DNA from: Phycisphaerales bacterium
GTDB lineage: Bacteria; Planctomycetota; Phycisphaerae; Phycisphaerales; UBA1924
DNA: 64,000 nucleotides
Reading direction: 5' to 3'
NCBI GenBank assembly: GCA_007693785.1
Contig: RECY01000028.1
Location: forward strand, 1-64,000
A model generated the notes under the pieces. The model saw only the letters and a list, made by a program, of their open reading frames with translations. It ran no database searches and was not told the DNA's origin. Numbering within the stretch: position 1 is the stretch's first letter; every line of letters starts with the position of its first letter. Positions 41,706 to 50,342 of this stretch are shown piece after piece. Position numbers and translations under genes: made by a program.

Positions 41706-43028
41706 TTATTCGCCGGTGCGCCAGTTCTTGCCTTCGCGGGTGACGCGTCGGTAGAGGGTGTCGCGTTCGACGGGTTCGTAGCCGGCGTCGCGGATGGCTT
41801 TTTGCAGGTCGGCGACGGTGGTTTCCTGGTGGGTGGTGGAGCCGCCGACTTTGGTGATGTCGTACCAGACGACGGTGCCGTCGATGTCGTCGGCGCCGTT
41901 CTGGAGCATGAGCTGCGCCATGGGGAGCGTCTGCATGATCCAGAAGGCTTTAACATGCGGGAAGTTGTCGAGCATGAGGCGTGCGACGGCGAGGGTGCGG
42001 AGGTTTTCGAGCCCGACGGGGCCGGGGAGGTGCTCCATCTCGCTGCCGTCCGGGATAAAGGGGAGCGGGATGATGGTCTGGAAGTACCCGGCCTCGCGCT
42101 CGGCCATGTCCGGCGTCGGGAGGCGGGCGCCCTCGCCGGTCAGGGTGATCGCGCGACGATCGAGGCCCTGGGTGGCTGCGATGTTCTCGGCCTCCGGGTC
42201 GTGGTACTCGACGCCCGCGTACCCGAGGCGCGCCAGCGCCTGGTCCTGCGCTCGGCGGAGGATCTCCATGTGCACGAGGCGTTCGCGGCGCTGGTCGATG
42301 TGCCCGTACAGGATCGTCGCGTTAGAGTTGAGCCCGAGCTCGTGCGCAACGAGGTGGACGTCGAGCCACTCGTCGCTGCGGATCTTGCCCTTGAATGCGG
42401 CGTCGTGGACGCGGTCGTCGAAGACCTCCGCGCCGCCGCCGGGGATGGAACCGAGCCCGGCCTGCTTGAGTTCGGTCAGCACGGCGCGGATGCCGGCCTT
42501 GCGGTCGGTGCGCTTGTATTGCTTGGCGATCTTGGCGAGGTGGACGACCTCGACGGCCGTGAAGGCCTTGATGTGCAGCTTCGGGGCGGCGTCGCGGATC
42601 GTGCGCATCATGTCGGGGTAGTAGTCCCAGGGCAGGTAGGGGTGGAGCCCGCCGACGATGTGCATCTCGGTCGCGCCGGTCTCGATCGCTTGCAGCGCCT
42701 GGTTCCGGATGTAGTCGATGTCGCGTGTATAGGCGCCGTCGTCGCCCTTCTTGCGGTAGAACTCGCAGAACTTGCAGGAGAGCGCACAGACGTTGCTGTA
42801 GTTCATGTGGCGGTTGATGTTGTAGTAGGCGACACCGGGGTGGAGGCGTTCGCGCACGAGCTGAGCGAGTTCGCACACCGTCCAGATGTCGGGCGTCGAA
42901 TACAGCATCTCCCCCTCAGCGAGCGTCAGACGCTCCCCGGCGAGGACTTTCGCCCGGATCGGCTCCAGGGACGGGTCGGCGTTGGGCACGGGCCCGCCAG
43001 GCGGCAACGGCATCGTCGCGGTCGTCAT
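41706..43028 (-). CDS. mqnE: Aminofutalosine synthase (radical SAM)
   Basis: 440 aa from the ATG at 43028 (an upstream ATG at 43067 is possible). Radical SAM enzyme of the futalosine route to menaquinone. The 4Fe-4S motif is CALSCKFC, preceded by NINRHMNYSNV and followed by EFYRKKGDDGAYT; EMHIVGGLHPYLPWDYY and GSIPGGGAEVFDDRV are typical of MqnE, as is ITKVGGSTTHQ near the end. Other mqn genes are not in the window. Divergent from the small membrane protein gene. Confidence 0.94.
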   Translation of the reverse strand: MTTATMPLPPGGPVPNADPSLEPIRAKVLAGERLTLAEGEMLYSTPDIWTVCELAQLVRERLHPGVAYYNINRHMNYSNVCALSCKFCEFYRKKGDDGAYTRDIDYIRNQALQAIETGATEMHIVGGLHPYLPWDYYPDMMRTIRDAAPKLHIKAFTAVEVVHLAKIAKQYKRTDRKAGIRAVLTELKQAGLGSIPGGGAEVFDDRVHDAAFKGKIRSDEWLDVHLVAHELGLNSNATILYGHIDQRRERLVHMEILRRAQDQALARLGYAGVEYHDPEAENIAATQGLDRRAITLTGEGARLPTPDMAEREAGYFQTIIPLPFIPDGSEMEHLPGPVGLENLRTLAVARLMLDNFPHVKAFWIMQTLPMAQLMLQNGADDIDGTVVWYDITKVGGSTTHQETTVADLQKAIRDAGYEPVERDTLYRRVTREGKNWRTGE

Positions 43029-43269
43029 CGTGCCCAAAGGATAGCACCCGGTCGTGTCATATTTCAATGATTCTTGAAAACTGAGAAGCCGCGCGGGCCT
43101 GCCCAGGCGTCACAGGCGTCCTTGTTTCGCCCGTCCTGCCCAGTTTTCCCGCCTTCTCGGTTGGTGCCCGATCTCGGGTTTGGCATGGTGTGGGGCGACG
43201 TCGGGGCGTGGCCGCGTGCTGGGGTGTTCGCGGGTGATGCCGGAGAGCCGACGTCGGGAGGGCTTCACC

Positions 43270-43815
43270 ATGGCGGTTTCCATCGCGACGGCCCTATGGC
43301 GACGCGGCAAAAGCGAGCGGGCGGGCTCGGCGGCCGGCGACGGCCTCGCCTCGGCAATCGGCGTGCTCGTCACCTGGGGCTTCGGGCTCTGGAGCGTCGC
43401 CGTCCTCCTCCGCAGCGGGCTGGCGCTGATGCAGGACTCGGCCGCCCGCGTCAGCCTCTTCGGGCTGGACGCCGCCGGGCGCATGCGCGAGACGTGGGGC
43501 CTGACCTACGGCGGGTCTGGCGGTTTCTTCGATCGCAACGGCTTCACCCAGTTCGCCGGGCTCGAGGGCCCGCTGCTCGCCTCAGGGCAGGCGGCGCTGG
43601 TGGTGCTGGCGCTGATGTGCACGCTGGTGCCGAGCAAGGACGCCCGGATCTTCGCGGGCTCCGTGCTGGTGCTCTGGGCGGGGGTGTGGGCGATGAACGC
43701 GGCGTACCAGTCGCTGCACCACTTCAGCCCGCTGATGGCGGCGGCGCTGGCGCTCTCGATGATGGTGCTCTTTCTGGTCGCCCAGCACACGAGTAAAGCG
43801 GCCCGGGCGGTGTGA
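43270..43815 (+). CDS. Small membrane protein
   Basis: 181 aa from the ATG at 43270 (GGGAGGG upstream). Three or four hydrophobic segments: IGVLVTWGFGLWSVAVLL, ASGQAALVVLALMCTLV, AGSVLVLWAGVWAMNAAY and AAALALSMMVLFLVA. A loop contains GLTYGGSGGFFDRNGFTQF. No known family is recognised. Divergent from mqnE; followed by a terminator. Confidence 0.7.
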   Translation: MAVSIATALWRRGKSERAGSAAGDGLASAIGVLVTWGFGLWSVAVLLRSGLALMQDSAARVSLFGLDAAGRMRETWGLTYGGSGGFFDRNGFTQFAGLEGPLLASGQAALVVLALMCTLVPSKDARIFAGSVLVLWAGVWAMNAAYQSLHHFSPLMAAALALSMMVLFLVAQHTSKAARAV

Positions 43816-43862
43816 GGGGGGGAAGGCACTAGGCAAGAGGCGGGAGGAGATGACGCGAGGTG

Positions 43863-43889
43863 GGCCCCGGATTCGGGGCCTTATTTGTT
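43863..43889 (+). terminator. Intrinsic terminator before dnaK
   Basis: GGCCCCG/CGGGGCC (7 bp, loop GATT) followed by TTATTTGTT. It ends the membrane-protein message and separates it from dnaK. The remaining part of the 319-bp gap (43890-44134) holds the dnaK promoter region. Confidence 0.8.
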
Positions 43890-43905
43890 GGGGGGTTTGG
43901 GTGGG

Positions 43906-43920
43906 CTGCCAGAGTGGCAG
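43906..43920. promoter_or_regulatory. 15-bp palindrome upstream of dnaK
   Basis: CTGCCA and TGGCAG are perfect reverse complements around GAG. It lies about 215 bp before the dnaK ATG. It is not a CIRCE element (TTAGCACTC-N9-GAGTGCTAA). An operator role is possible. Confidence 0.35.
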
Positions 43921-44134
43921 AGGAGCGGGGTGTGCGGGCGTCTGCGGCGGGCCGGGGAGGTTGTTAAGGGCGTTTAGAGGGCGTGGCTCTTGATGCGCCC
44001 GTTTGGCATCGGTCTTGCAATACGGGCTGTCGGAACGCGAACAATCTCCCCCGGCGGGGATGAGGGGTCGGCCCGGTGGGGGTTTGACCCTGAGGCTCGC
44101 CGGCGGCAGGCAGCGTCAGCAAGGAGACTCCGGC

Positions 44135-46045
44135 ATGTCCAAGATCATCGGCATCGACCTCGGCACCACCAACTCCGTGGTCGCCGTCATGGAGGGCGAC
44201 ACGCCCAAGGTCCTCATCAACGCCAGCGGCAACCGCACGACCCCCTCGGTCGTCGGCTTCACCGACAAGGGCGAAAAGCTCGTCGGGCAGCAGGCGAAGC
44301 ACCAGCAGGTCACCAACCCCAAGAACACCGTCAGCAGCATCAAGCGCTTCATGGGGCGCCGCCACAATGAAGTCGGCGAGGAAGAGAAACTGGTGCCGTA
44401 CGAGGTCACCGGCGGGGCGAGCGAGTTTGTGCAGGTGAAGGTTCGTGACAAGCAGTACACCCCGCAGCAGATCTCGGCGTTCATTCTGCAAGAGCTCAAG
44501 AAGACCGCCGAGGACTACCTGGGTGAGAAAGTCGATCGCGCGGTCATCACCGTGCCGGCCTACTTCAACGACGCCCAGCGTCAGGCGACCAAGGACGCCG
44601 GCGAGATCGCGGGGCTCAAGGTCGAGCGGATCATCAACGAGCCGACGGCCGCCAGCCTCGCCTACGGGCTCGACCGCAAGACCAACGAGAAGATCGCCGT
44701 CTTTGACCTCGGCGGCGGCACGTTCGACGTCTCGATCCTCGACGTTGGCGACGGCGTCTTTGAAGTCCTCGCGACCAACGGTGACACGCACCTCGGCGGC
44801 GACGACTGGGACCAGGTCCTCATCAAGCACCTCGCCAGCGAGTTTAAGAAGCAGGAGGGCATCGACCTCGCGCAGGACGCGATGGCGATGCAGCGCCTGA
44901 AGGAGGCCGCCGAAAAGGCGAAGGCCGAGCTGAGCACGATGCAGGAGACCACGGTCAACCTGCCCTTCATCACGGCCGACCAGAACGGCCCGAAGCACCT
45001 GCAGGTCTCCATCACGCGGAGCAAGTTCGAGGACCTCGCCTCCGCGCTCTTCGAGCGGCTCAAGGAGCCGTGCCGCCGGGCGCTGGCCGACGCGAAGCTC
45101 GACCCCTCCAAGATCGACGAGGTCGTGCTCGTCGGCGGCTCGACGCGCATCCCCAAGGTCCAGCAGATCGCCAAGGAGATCTTCGGTAAAGAGCCGAACC
45201 GCAGCGTGAACCCCGACGAGGTCGTCGCGGTCGGTGCCGCGATCCAGGGCGGCGTGCTCAGCGGCGATGTCAAGGACGTGCTCCTGCTCGATGTCACCCC
45301 GCTCAGCCTCGGCGTCGAGACCCTCGGCGGCGTCATGACGCGTCTCATCGAGCGCAACACCACCGTCCCGACCAGCAAGAAGGAAACATTCTCCACCGCC
45401 GCCGACCACCAGTCGAGCGTGATGATCCACGTGCTCCAGGGCGAACGCGAGTTCGCCAAGGACAACCGGAGCCTCGGGCAGTTCGAGCTCAGCGGGATCG
45501 CCCCGGCCCCGCGCGGCATGCCGCAGATCGAGGTCGATTTCACGATCGACGCCAACGGCATCCTGCAGGTCACCGCGACCGACAAGGCGACCGGCAAGAA
45601 GGCCGATATCCGCATCGAGAACTCCGGCGGGCTCAGCGATTCGGAAATCGAGCGCATGAAGTCCGACGCCGCCGCCCACGCCGAGGAGGACAAGCAGCGG
45701 CGCGAGCTGATCGACCTCAAGAACCGCGCGGAGGGCCAGGTCGCCCAGACCCGCAAGGCCCTCGAAGAGCACGGCGAGAAGGTCTCCGGCGACATCCGGA
45801 GCAAGGTCGAGAGCGCGATCGCCAACGTCGAGGACAAGCTCAAGGGCGAGGACAAGGCCGCGATCGAGGCCGCGGTCCGCGAACTGGACGCGGCGAGCAT
45901 GGAGCTCGGGAAGGTCGTCTACGAGCAGGCCGCGGCGAGCGGTGGTGCGACGCCCACAGGCGACGCCGACGCCGACGCTACGAACGCGGGCGATGACGAT
46001 GTCATCGACGCGGAGTTCGAGGTCAAGGACGACGATAAGAACTAA
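44135..46045 (+). CDS. dnaK: Chaperone DnaK (Hsp70)
   Basis: 636 aa from the ATG at 44135, with AAGGAG upstream. ATP-driven chaperone for protein folding, working with DnaJ and GrpE. Signatures: [14 protein letters not shown] at the N-terminus, [46 protein letters not shown], the substrate domain ([18 protein letters not shown]) and an acidic C-terminal tail ending in [10 protein letters not shown]. Length is normal. grpE and dnaJ are not adjacent, so dnaK is monocistronic between two terminators. Confidence 0.98.
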   Translation: MSKIIGIDLGTTNSVVAVMEGDTPKVLINASGNRTTPSVVGFTDKGEKLVGQQAKHQQVTNPKNTVSSIKRFMGRRHNEVGEEEKLVPYEVTGGASEFVQVKVRDKQYTPQQISAFILQELKKTAEDYLGEKVDRAVITVPAYFNDAQRQATKDAGEIAGLKVERIINEPTAASLAYGLDRKTNEKIAVFDLGGGTFDVSILDVGDGVFEVLATNGDTHLGGDDWDQVLIKHLASEFKKQEGIDLAQDAMAMQRLKEAAEKAKAELSTMQETTVNLPFITADQNGPKHLQVSITRSKFEDLASALFERLKEPCRRALADAKLDPSKIDEVVLVGGSTRIPKVQQIAKEIFGKEPNRSVNPDEVVAVGAAIQGGVLSGDVKDVLLLDVTPLSLGVETLGGVMTRLIERNTTVPTSKKETFSTAADHQSSVMIHVLQGEREFAKDNRSLGQFELSGIAPAPRGMPQIEVDFTIDANGILQVTATDKATGKKADIRIENSGGLSDSEIERMKSDAAAHAEEDKQRRELIDLKNRAEGQVAQTRKALEEHGEKVSGDIRSKVESAIANVEDKLKGEDKAAIEAAVRELDAASMELGKVVYEQAAASGGATPTGDADADATNAGDDDVIDAEFEVKDDDKN

Positions 46046-46077
46046 ACCCGCGCCTCACCTTGATGCGTCCACCCATG

Positions 46078-46110
46078 CGCCCCCGGCCTTTTTGGCGGGG
46101 GCGTTGTCAT
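46078..46110 (+). terminator. dnaK terminator
   Basis: A long GC stem (CGCCCCC-G-GCC against GGC-GGGGGCG, one bulge) around TTTTT, followed by TTGTCATT. Confidence 0.75.
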
Positions 46111-46399
46111 TCACAATGCCAGGCCGGCAAAACCCCCATCCGCCAGCGATGCGCCGGCGATGAGCCAGCAAAAAATGTGAGGGGGGGATCCACCCATCCC
46201 GGCGTGCCCACGCCCGGTGTTCCGCGGGGTTTCAACACGCCAATCATGGCTCCGGTCGGGCCCGGTGCGGGATTGTCCGAAAACAGCGCACAGAACGTGT
46301 GTGCGTCGCGCGAACCCAAAGTCACTTGGGGCGTACAACAAGTGTGTTCTCTCTCTCCTCCGCAGCCCCGCCGACCACCGGTCGTCGGGGCTGTTTTTT
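46111..46399 (+). ncRNA. Candidate small RNA between two terminators
   Basis: The 428-bp gap 46046-46473 holds no supported gene. After the dnaK terminator, about 250 bp follow that end in a second strong + strand terminator (46364-46399). The only + strand source for that terminator would be a transcript starting within this interval or read-through. No homology to SRP RNA, tmRNA, 6S or RNase P RNA is recognised. The minus-strand open frame across it is Ser/Pro-rich noise. Confidence 0.35.
46364..46399 (+). terminator. Strong terminator with no obvious upstream gene
   Basis: AGCCCCG paired with CGGGGCT (46364-46370/46386-46392), with a further CGAC/GTCG pairing inside, followed by six T at 46394-46399. 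Confidence 0.88.
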
Positions 46400-46473
46400 C
46401 GCCACACCCCGAGCCCGGCGGCTCACGCCGATGCCCGACGTTTGCAGAAGAAGCTAAGAGGGGCGGGCCTGCC

Positions 46474-47535
46474 TCACTCGCTCCAGCGGAGGACGAGCTT
46501 GCCGAACTGTTCGCCGGCTTCGAGTCGTTCATATGCCTGCTTCGCGTCTTTCGCGTCGTAGACCTTGTCGATCGCGGGCTTGATCGCGCCCTTGTTGAAG
46601 AGGGCGACGCATTCTTTGAACTCGTCGATGGTGCCCATGGTGGAGCCGAGGATTCGGAGCTGGTTCCAGAAGATGCGTGCGAGGTCGGTGGTGGCGTCGG
46701 GGCCGCTGGTGCAGCCGGGGGTGACGTACGTGCCGCCGCGGGCGAGGCTCTTGATGCATCGGAGGTGCGTCGCCTTGCCGGCCGAGTCGACCGCCATGTC
46801 CACGCCGCGCTTGTTGGTCCACGTGCGCACGTCCCGCGACCAGTCGTGGTCCTTGTCGGGCCCGCGATCGAGGAACGCGGCGTGCGCGCCGAGCTCCATC
46901 GCCTTGTCCAGCTTCCACTGGTGACGGCTCGTGACGGCGACCTTGCAGCCCATGTGCAGGGCGATCGCGAGGGCGCTGGTCGCGACGCCGCCGCCGATGC
47001 CGGTGATCAGCACGCTCTGCCCGGGACGGAGCTGGCCCTTGGTGACCATCATCGAGTACGCGGTGAGCGTCGTGAGCCCGAACGCCGCGGCTTCGGCGGG
47101 GTCGGCGTCGTCCGGCACCGCGGCGAGGTTGGCGGCGGGGACGGCGAAGCGTTCTCTGTGCGCGCCGAAGTGGTGCTCGCCGATGAGCTCGTACTCGGGC
47201 GCGAGCGTGGAACCGGGCGGGTCGTCGGGGTGCGCGCGATCCGGCTGACGCACGGCGGCGTTGTAGACCACGCGTCGCCCGAGCCAGGCCTGGTCGACGC
47301 CCTCGCCGACGGCTTCGACGACGCCGCAGGCGTCGCACCCGGAGACGCGCGGGTAGTCGAGGCTGAGCCCCGGGACACCCATGCCGACCCAGAGGTCCAT
47401 GTGGTTGAACGCGCTGCACAGCGTGCGGACGTGGACCTCGCCGCGGGCGGGCGGGTCCAGCTCTGCCCAATCGGTGCGGAAATCGATGTTCGGCGCGACG
47501 GGCTTGCCCTGCTTGGTGACGACGACGGCTCGCAT
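46474..47535 (-). CDS. MDR-superfamily (quinone/alcohol) oxidoreductase
   Basis: 353 aa from the ATG at 47535. Medium-chain reductase/dehydrogenase fold: FNHMDLWVGMGVPGL and PRVSGCDACGVVEAVGEGVD in the substrate domain, then the nucleotide-binding region VLITGIGGGVATSALAIAL. Conserved zinc ligands of the classical alcohol dehydrogenases are not obvious, so it may be a zinc-free NADPH-dependent reductase of the quinone oxidoreductase type. Substrate unknown. It follows rplS on the same strand but is separated by a terminator. Confidence 0.85.
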   Translation of the reverse strand: MRAVVVTKQGKPVAPNIDFRTDWAELDPPARGEVHVRTLCSAFNHMDLWVGMGVPGLSLDYPRVSGCDACGVVEAVGEGVDQAWLGRRVVYNAAVRQPDRAHPDDPPGSTLAPEYELIGEHHFGAHRERFAVPAANLAAVPDDADPAEAAAFGLTTLTAYSMMVTKGQLRPGQSVLITGIGGGVATSALAIALHMGCKVAVTSRHQWKLDKAMELGAHAAFLDRGPDKDHDWSRDVRTWTNKRGVDMAVDSAGKATHLRCIKSLARGGTYVTPGCTSGPDATTDLARIFWNQLRILGSTMGTIDEFKECVALFNKGAIKPAIDKVYDAKDAKQAYERLEAGEQFGKLVLRWSE

Positions 47536-47554
47536 GGGCAACGGTATGCGCACG

Positions 47555-47581
47555 AAAAACCCTTCGCAGACGCAAAGGGTT
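47555..47581 (-). terminator. rplS terminator
   Basis: On the minus strand AACCCTT(T)GC pairs with GC(G)AAGGGTT around GTCT, followed by five T. It lies between the rplS stop and the MDR gene. Confidence 0.75.
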
Positions 47582-47611
47582 CGTGGTTGTGAAAGCCGTG
47601 ATCGGGTGCGA

Positions 47612-48001
47612 TCAGTGGACGGTCTTCTGACCCTCGACGTGCTTCATGCCGCGGCGGCGGTCGCGGAGGCGGCGGCTCTTGCCCACGCGGTCGCGCAGGA
47701 AGTAGAGCTTGGCGCGGCGGGCGTCGGCACGGCGCACGACCTCGAACTTGGCGATCAGCGGGCTGTTGATCGGCCAGGTGCGCTCCACGCCCTGGTCGTC
47801 CACGATGCGCCGGACGATGATCATCTCGTTGATCCCGCGACCCTTGCGGCTGATCAGCACGCCCTGGAAGACCTGGATCCGCTCCTTGGCGCCCTCGACG
47901 ATGCGCACGTGGACGTTGATCGTGTCCCCGACGTCGAAACGGGGGAGGTCGGTCTTGAGTTGAGCTTCGTTGATGCTCTCGATCAGCTGCTGCGTGCTCA
48001 T
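47612..48001 (-). CDS. rplS: 50S ribosomal protein L19
   Basis: 129 aa, ATG at 48001. Located at the 30S-50S interface. Signature parts: PRFDVGDTINVHVRIVEGAKERIQVFQGVLI, SRKGRGINE, FPINSP-like WPINSPLIAKFEVVRR, and ARRAKLYFLRDRVGKSRRL. Last gene of an rpsP-trmD-rplS cluster (minus strand), as in many bacteria. Confidence 0.97.
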   Translation of the reverse strand: MSTQQLIESINEAQLKTDLPRFDVGDTINVHVRIVEGAKERIQVFQGVLISRKGRGINEMIIVRRIVDDQGVERTWPINSPLIAKFEVVRRADARRAKLYFLRDRVGKSRRLRDRRRGMKHVEGQKTVH

Positions 48002-48102
48002 GGCGGGCTCCTGCGGGGGATCGGGACGGGGGCGGAAACGCGCAGTCCCGGGCCGCGATGGTAGGCGGGTTGGGGGCGGGGGGTCCAGAGGGGGGAGGAG
48101 CC

Positions 48103-48180
48103 ATCAGGGATCAGCCATCAGGTGAGGACAGAGGTGGGAGCGGGCGTCTCAGGGCTGATCGCTGATGGCTGATCCCTGAT
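48103..48180. repeat. 19-bp perfect inverted repeat at trmD 3' end
   Basis: ATCAGGGATCAGCCATCAG at 48103-48121 is the exact reverse complement of 48162-48180, with a 40-bp spacer. The right arm lies inside the trmD reading frame, encoding the last residues (…SAISDQ), and the left arm in the trmD-rplS gap. Confidence 0.9.
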
Positions 48181-48991
48181 CGCTGTCCCCCTCCAGCAGA
48201 TCCGGCCGCCGCTCCCGGGTGCGTTCCAGGCGTTGGCGGAGTCGCCACTCGGCGACCGCGCCGTGGTCGCCGGAGAGCAGGACGTCGGGCACGGGCCGCC
48301 CGTCCCACTCCCGGGGGCGGGTGTAGTGGGGGCAATCGAGCAGGCGTCGGGCGTGGGGGTTGGCGGGGTCGAGGTCGGCGGGGGTGAGCCCGAACTCGGC
48401 GGCGAGGCGGGCGAGGGCCTTGGGAGGGACCGGGGAGCCGTTGGGGTCGGTGGTGGGTGCGTGCCCGAAGGAGTCCTGTGCGGCCGAGTCGTCGTCGCCG
48501 AGGACGCCGGGCTGGAGTCGTGCGATGGCGTCGACGAGGACGAGGGCCGCGAGCTCGCCGCCGGAGAGGACGTAGTCGCCGATGGAGATTTCCAGCGGCT
48601 CGAGGCGTTCGACGACGCGTTCGTCGATGCCCTCGTAGTGCCCGGGGATCAGGAGCAGTCGCGGTCGGGCGGCGAGGTCTTCGACGCGGGCCTGGGTCAG
48701 TCGCTCGCCCTGGGGGGTGAGCAGGACGCGGGCCGCGGGGCGAGGGTCCATCGCTTCGACGCCTCGGACGGCGTCCCAGAGCGGCTGGGGGAGCATGACC
48801 ATGCCCGGGCCGCCGCCGAAGGGGCGGTCGTCGGTCTTCTGGTGCTTGTCATCGGTGTAGTCGCGGAGCTGATGGGCGTGGAGGTCGATCGCGCCGGCAG
48901 CGATGGCGCGGGCGGGCATGGACACGCCGAGCACGCCGGGGGGGGCGGTGGTGAAGAGCTCGGGGAAGCTGGTGACAACGTCGATGCGCAC
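48149..48991 (-). CDS. trmD: tRNA (guanine-N1)-methyltransferase
   Basis: 280 aa from a GTG at 48991. Methylates G37 next to the anticodon, preventing frameshifts. SPOUT/TrmD signatures: IDVVTSFPELF, LRDYTDDKHQKTDDRPFGGGPGMV, LLIPGHYEGIDERV, EISIGDYVLSGGELAALVLVDAI and LDCPHYTRPREWDG. The C-terminal tail (from about residue 260) is divergent, and the last ten residues come from the arm of a 19-bp inverted repeat, so the gene end appears to have been remodelled by repeat insertion. Between rpsP and rplS; rimM, often in this cluster, is absent. Confidence 0.95.
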   Translation of the reverse strand: MRIDVVTSFPELFTTAPPGVLGVSMPARAIAAGAIDLHAHQLRDYTDDKHQKTDDRPFGGGPGMVMLPQPLWDAVRGVEAMDPRPAARVLLTPQGERLTQARVEDLAARPRLLLIPGHYEGIDERVVERLEPLEISIGDYVLSGGELAALVLVDAIARLQPGVLGDDDSAAQDSFGHAPTTDPNGSPVPPKALARLAAEFGLTPADLDPANPHARRLLDCPHYTRPREWDGRPVPDVLLSGDHGAVAEWRLRQRLERTRERRPDLLEGDSDQGSAISDQP

Positions 48992-49012
48992 GGAGGGAGG
49001 GTAGGGATCCGC

Positions 49013-49173
49013 TGTGCCACTGACCTTGTCTGCAAGGTCAGTGCTCGGTGGCTTCTACTTCTCCGGCTCTCTTTGTTGTTCGGTCGGTAGGTTGAGAACT
49101 CTCCCTTGCGAGGAGCGTTGGAGGGAGGAGAGGAGGGGGGGGCACTGACCTCTCCGAAGAGGTCAGTGGCACA
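49013..49173. repeat. Paired-hairpin repeat, copy B
   Basis: 161 bp between trmD and rpsP, same-strand genes. Begins TGTGCCACTGACCTT and ends GAGGTCAGTGGCACA. Hairpin loops are GTCTGC and TCCGAA, one base different from copy C in each. The spacer is unrelated in sequence to copies A and C, apart from a purine-rich run before hairpin 2. Confidence 0.85.
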
Positions 49174-49209
49174 GGCACCAGGCATAGGACAGCTGAACCC
49201 GTGAAAGGG

Positions 49210-49244
49210 CACGGGCCGCCAGTCTTTGCAGACGGCGGCCCGTG
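49210..49244 (-). terminator. Hairpin after rpsP
   Basis: CACGGGCCGCC pairs with GGCGGCCCGTG (11 bp), extended by an inner GTCT/AGAC stem. On the minus strand only CCCTTT follows, so it is a weak terminator or an attenuation hairpin between rpsP and trmD. The rest of the 333-bp gap (48992-49324) is taken by repeat copy B. Confidence 0.55.
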
Positions 49245-49324
49245 GGTGGTGGGGCTGAGTTGTTGGCAACTGTAGGAGTGCCGTCGGGCGGCGTCATCCG
49301 GTTTCGGGCGGATCCGGGAGCGGA

Positions 49325-49945
49325 TCAGGCCTCGGCGGACTCGCCCGCGGGGGCTTCCTCGGTCGGGGCTTCAGCGGCGGCTTCGGCGGCGGCCGCTTCC
49401 TCGTCCGCCTTCTTCTTCGCCTGGTGAGCCTCCTCGGCCTTGGTGGCCTCGGCGAGCGCGCCCTCGGCGGCGGTGGCGGCGGCGTCGGCTTCCTGGGGCT
49501 TGCCCGAGGCGACCGCCGACAACGCCGACTTCAGCGACTCGTTCACCGTCGACACGAACGACGACAGGTCCGCCTCGGCCTTGCCGGCCAGCTCGCCGAT
49601 CGACTTGGCGGCCGCCTGCGCACGCTCGCCCGCCTTCTTCGCGATCGTCCGGTTCCGGGCGACCTCGCGGTCCTTCTCCCACTCCGCCTTCTGCTTCGGG
49701 CTCAGCAGGTCCGCCTTCGCCAGGAAGTCCCGCACCGTGTCGCTCGGGACGGCCCCGTGCTCCAGCCAGTGCTTGATCCGGTCGTGCTTCAGCTCCAGCT
49801 GCTTCTCCGCGTCCTTCTCGATCGGGTTGTACCAGCCCAGGTTCTCAAGCACGGCCCCGTCGCGACGGGTGCGCTTGTCGATCGCGTTGATGCGGTAGAA
49901 CGGGCGGTTGCGACGACCCAGACGCTGCATGCGGATTCGGACCAT
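49325..49945 (-). CDS. rpsP: 30S ribosomal protein S16 with long C-terminal extension
   Basis: 206 aa, ATG at 49945. The first 85 residues are a normal S16: VRIRMQRLGRRNRPFYRI, NAIDKRTRRDG, LENLGWYNP and DRIKHWLEHGAVPSDTV. The next 120 residues are a Lys/Ala/Glu-rich helical tail (RAQAAAKSIGELAGKAEADL; AEEAHQAKKKADEEAAAAE) not found in the E. coli protein of about 82 residues. Such a tail would project from the ribosome or bind other proteins or RNA; its role is unknown. First gene of the rpsP-trmD-rplS cluster. Confidence 0.95.
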   Translation of the reverse strand: MVRIRMQRLGRRNRPFYRINAIDKRTRRDGAVLENLGWYNPIEKDAEKQLELKHDRIKHWLEHGAVPSDTVRDFLAKADLLSPKQKAEWEKDREVARNRTIAKKAGERAQAAAKSIGELAGKAEADLSSFVSTVNESLKSALSAVASGKPQEADAAATAAEGALAEATKAEEAHQAKKKADEEAAAAEAAAEAPTEEAPAGESAEA

Positions 49946-50160
49946 AAACCAGAAACTCCTTCAAATCGGGATGCTGATGGTGCAGGACCCGCTCGAAGGA
50001 GCAGCCGAGAAGCCGAAAAGGCTCGTCGTCACCGCCGGACGGGGCGGGTCCATGACCGGGTTTTGCGGACGGCCCCGGCAGGGAGCCGGGGAGGCGATGG
50101 TAGGCGGGGTGGGTCGGGCGTGTCGATCTTCTTGGGCGGTGGTGGAGGACTGAGGAGCGA

Positions 50161-50179
50161 CACAGGTCGGAGACCTGTG
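50161..50179. repeat. Short perfect palindrome near tRNA-Leu
   Basis: CACAGGTC and GACCTGTG flank GGA. It lies 18 bp from the 3' end of tRNA-Leu (minus strand). It resembles in style, but not in sequence, the other intergenic palindromes. Confidence 0.6.
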
Positions 50180-50197
50180 CCACCAAAGGGGAGGGAG

Positions 50198-50283
50198 TGG
50201 GCCCGGCGGGGGTCGAACCCGCACTCCGGTTTCCCGGAAGCGGCTTTTAAGGCCGCCGCGTCTGCCGATTCCGCCACGGGCCC
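50198..50283 (-). tRNA. tRNA-Leu (anticodon TAA)
   Basis: 86 nt with the long variable arm of class II tRNAs. Acceptor GGGCCCG/CGGGCCC, anticodon loop CTTAAAA (anticodon TAA, codon TTA), variable stem TTCCGGG-AAA-CCGGAG, T-arm GCGGG-TTCGACC-CCCGC. Discriminator A; CCA not encoded. Confidence 0.93.
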
Positions 50284-50342
50284 GAGGCAGGGCGGAGCCT
50301 AGCGGAACTCGGGGCGTGGAGCGCGGCACTCAGAACTCGAAG

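Noticed and set aside
43816-44134. CIRCE element upstream of dnaK
   Set aside because: No TTAGCACTC-N9-GAGTGCTAA or close variant; only an unrelated CTGCCA-GAG-TGGCAG palindrome.
46111-46399. SRP RNA, tmRNA, 6S or RNase P RNA in the gene-free interval after dnaK
   Set aside because: None of the conserved cores (for example the SRP GGAA-tetraloop domain or the tmRNA acceptor pair) is visible.
46107-46532. Minus-strand frame between dnaK and the MDR gene
   Set aside because: Low-complexity Ser/Pro/Gly sequence; crosses a strong terminator hairpin and overlaps the MDR gene end.
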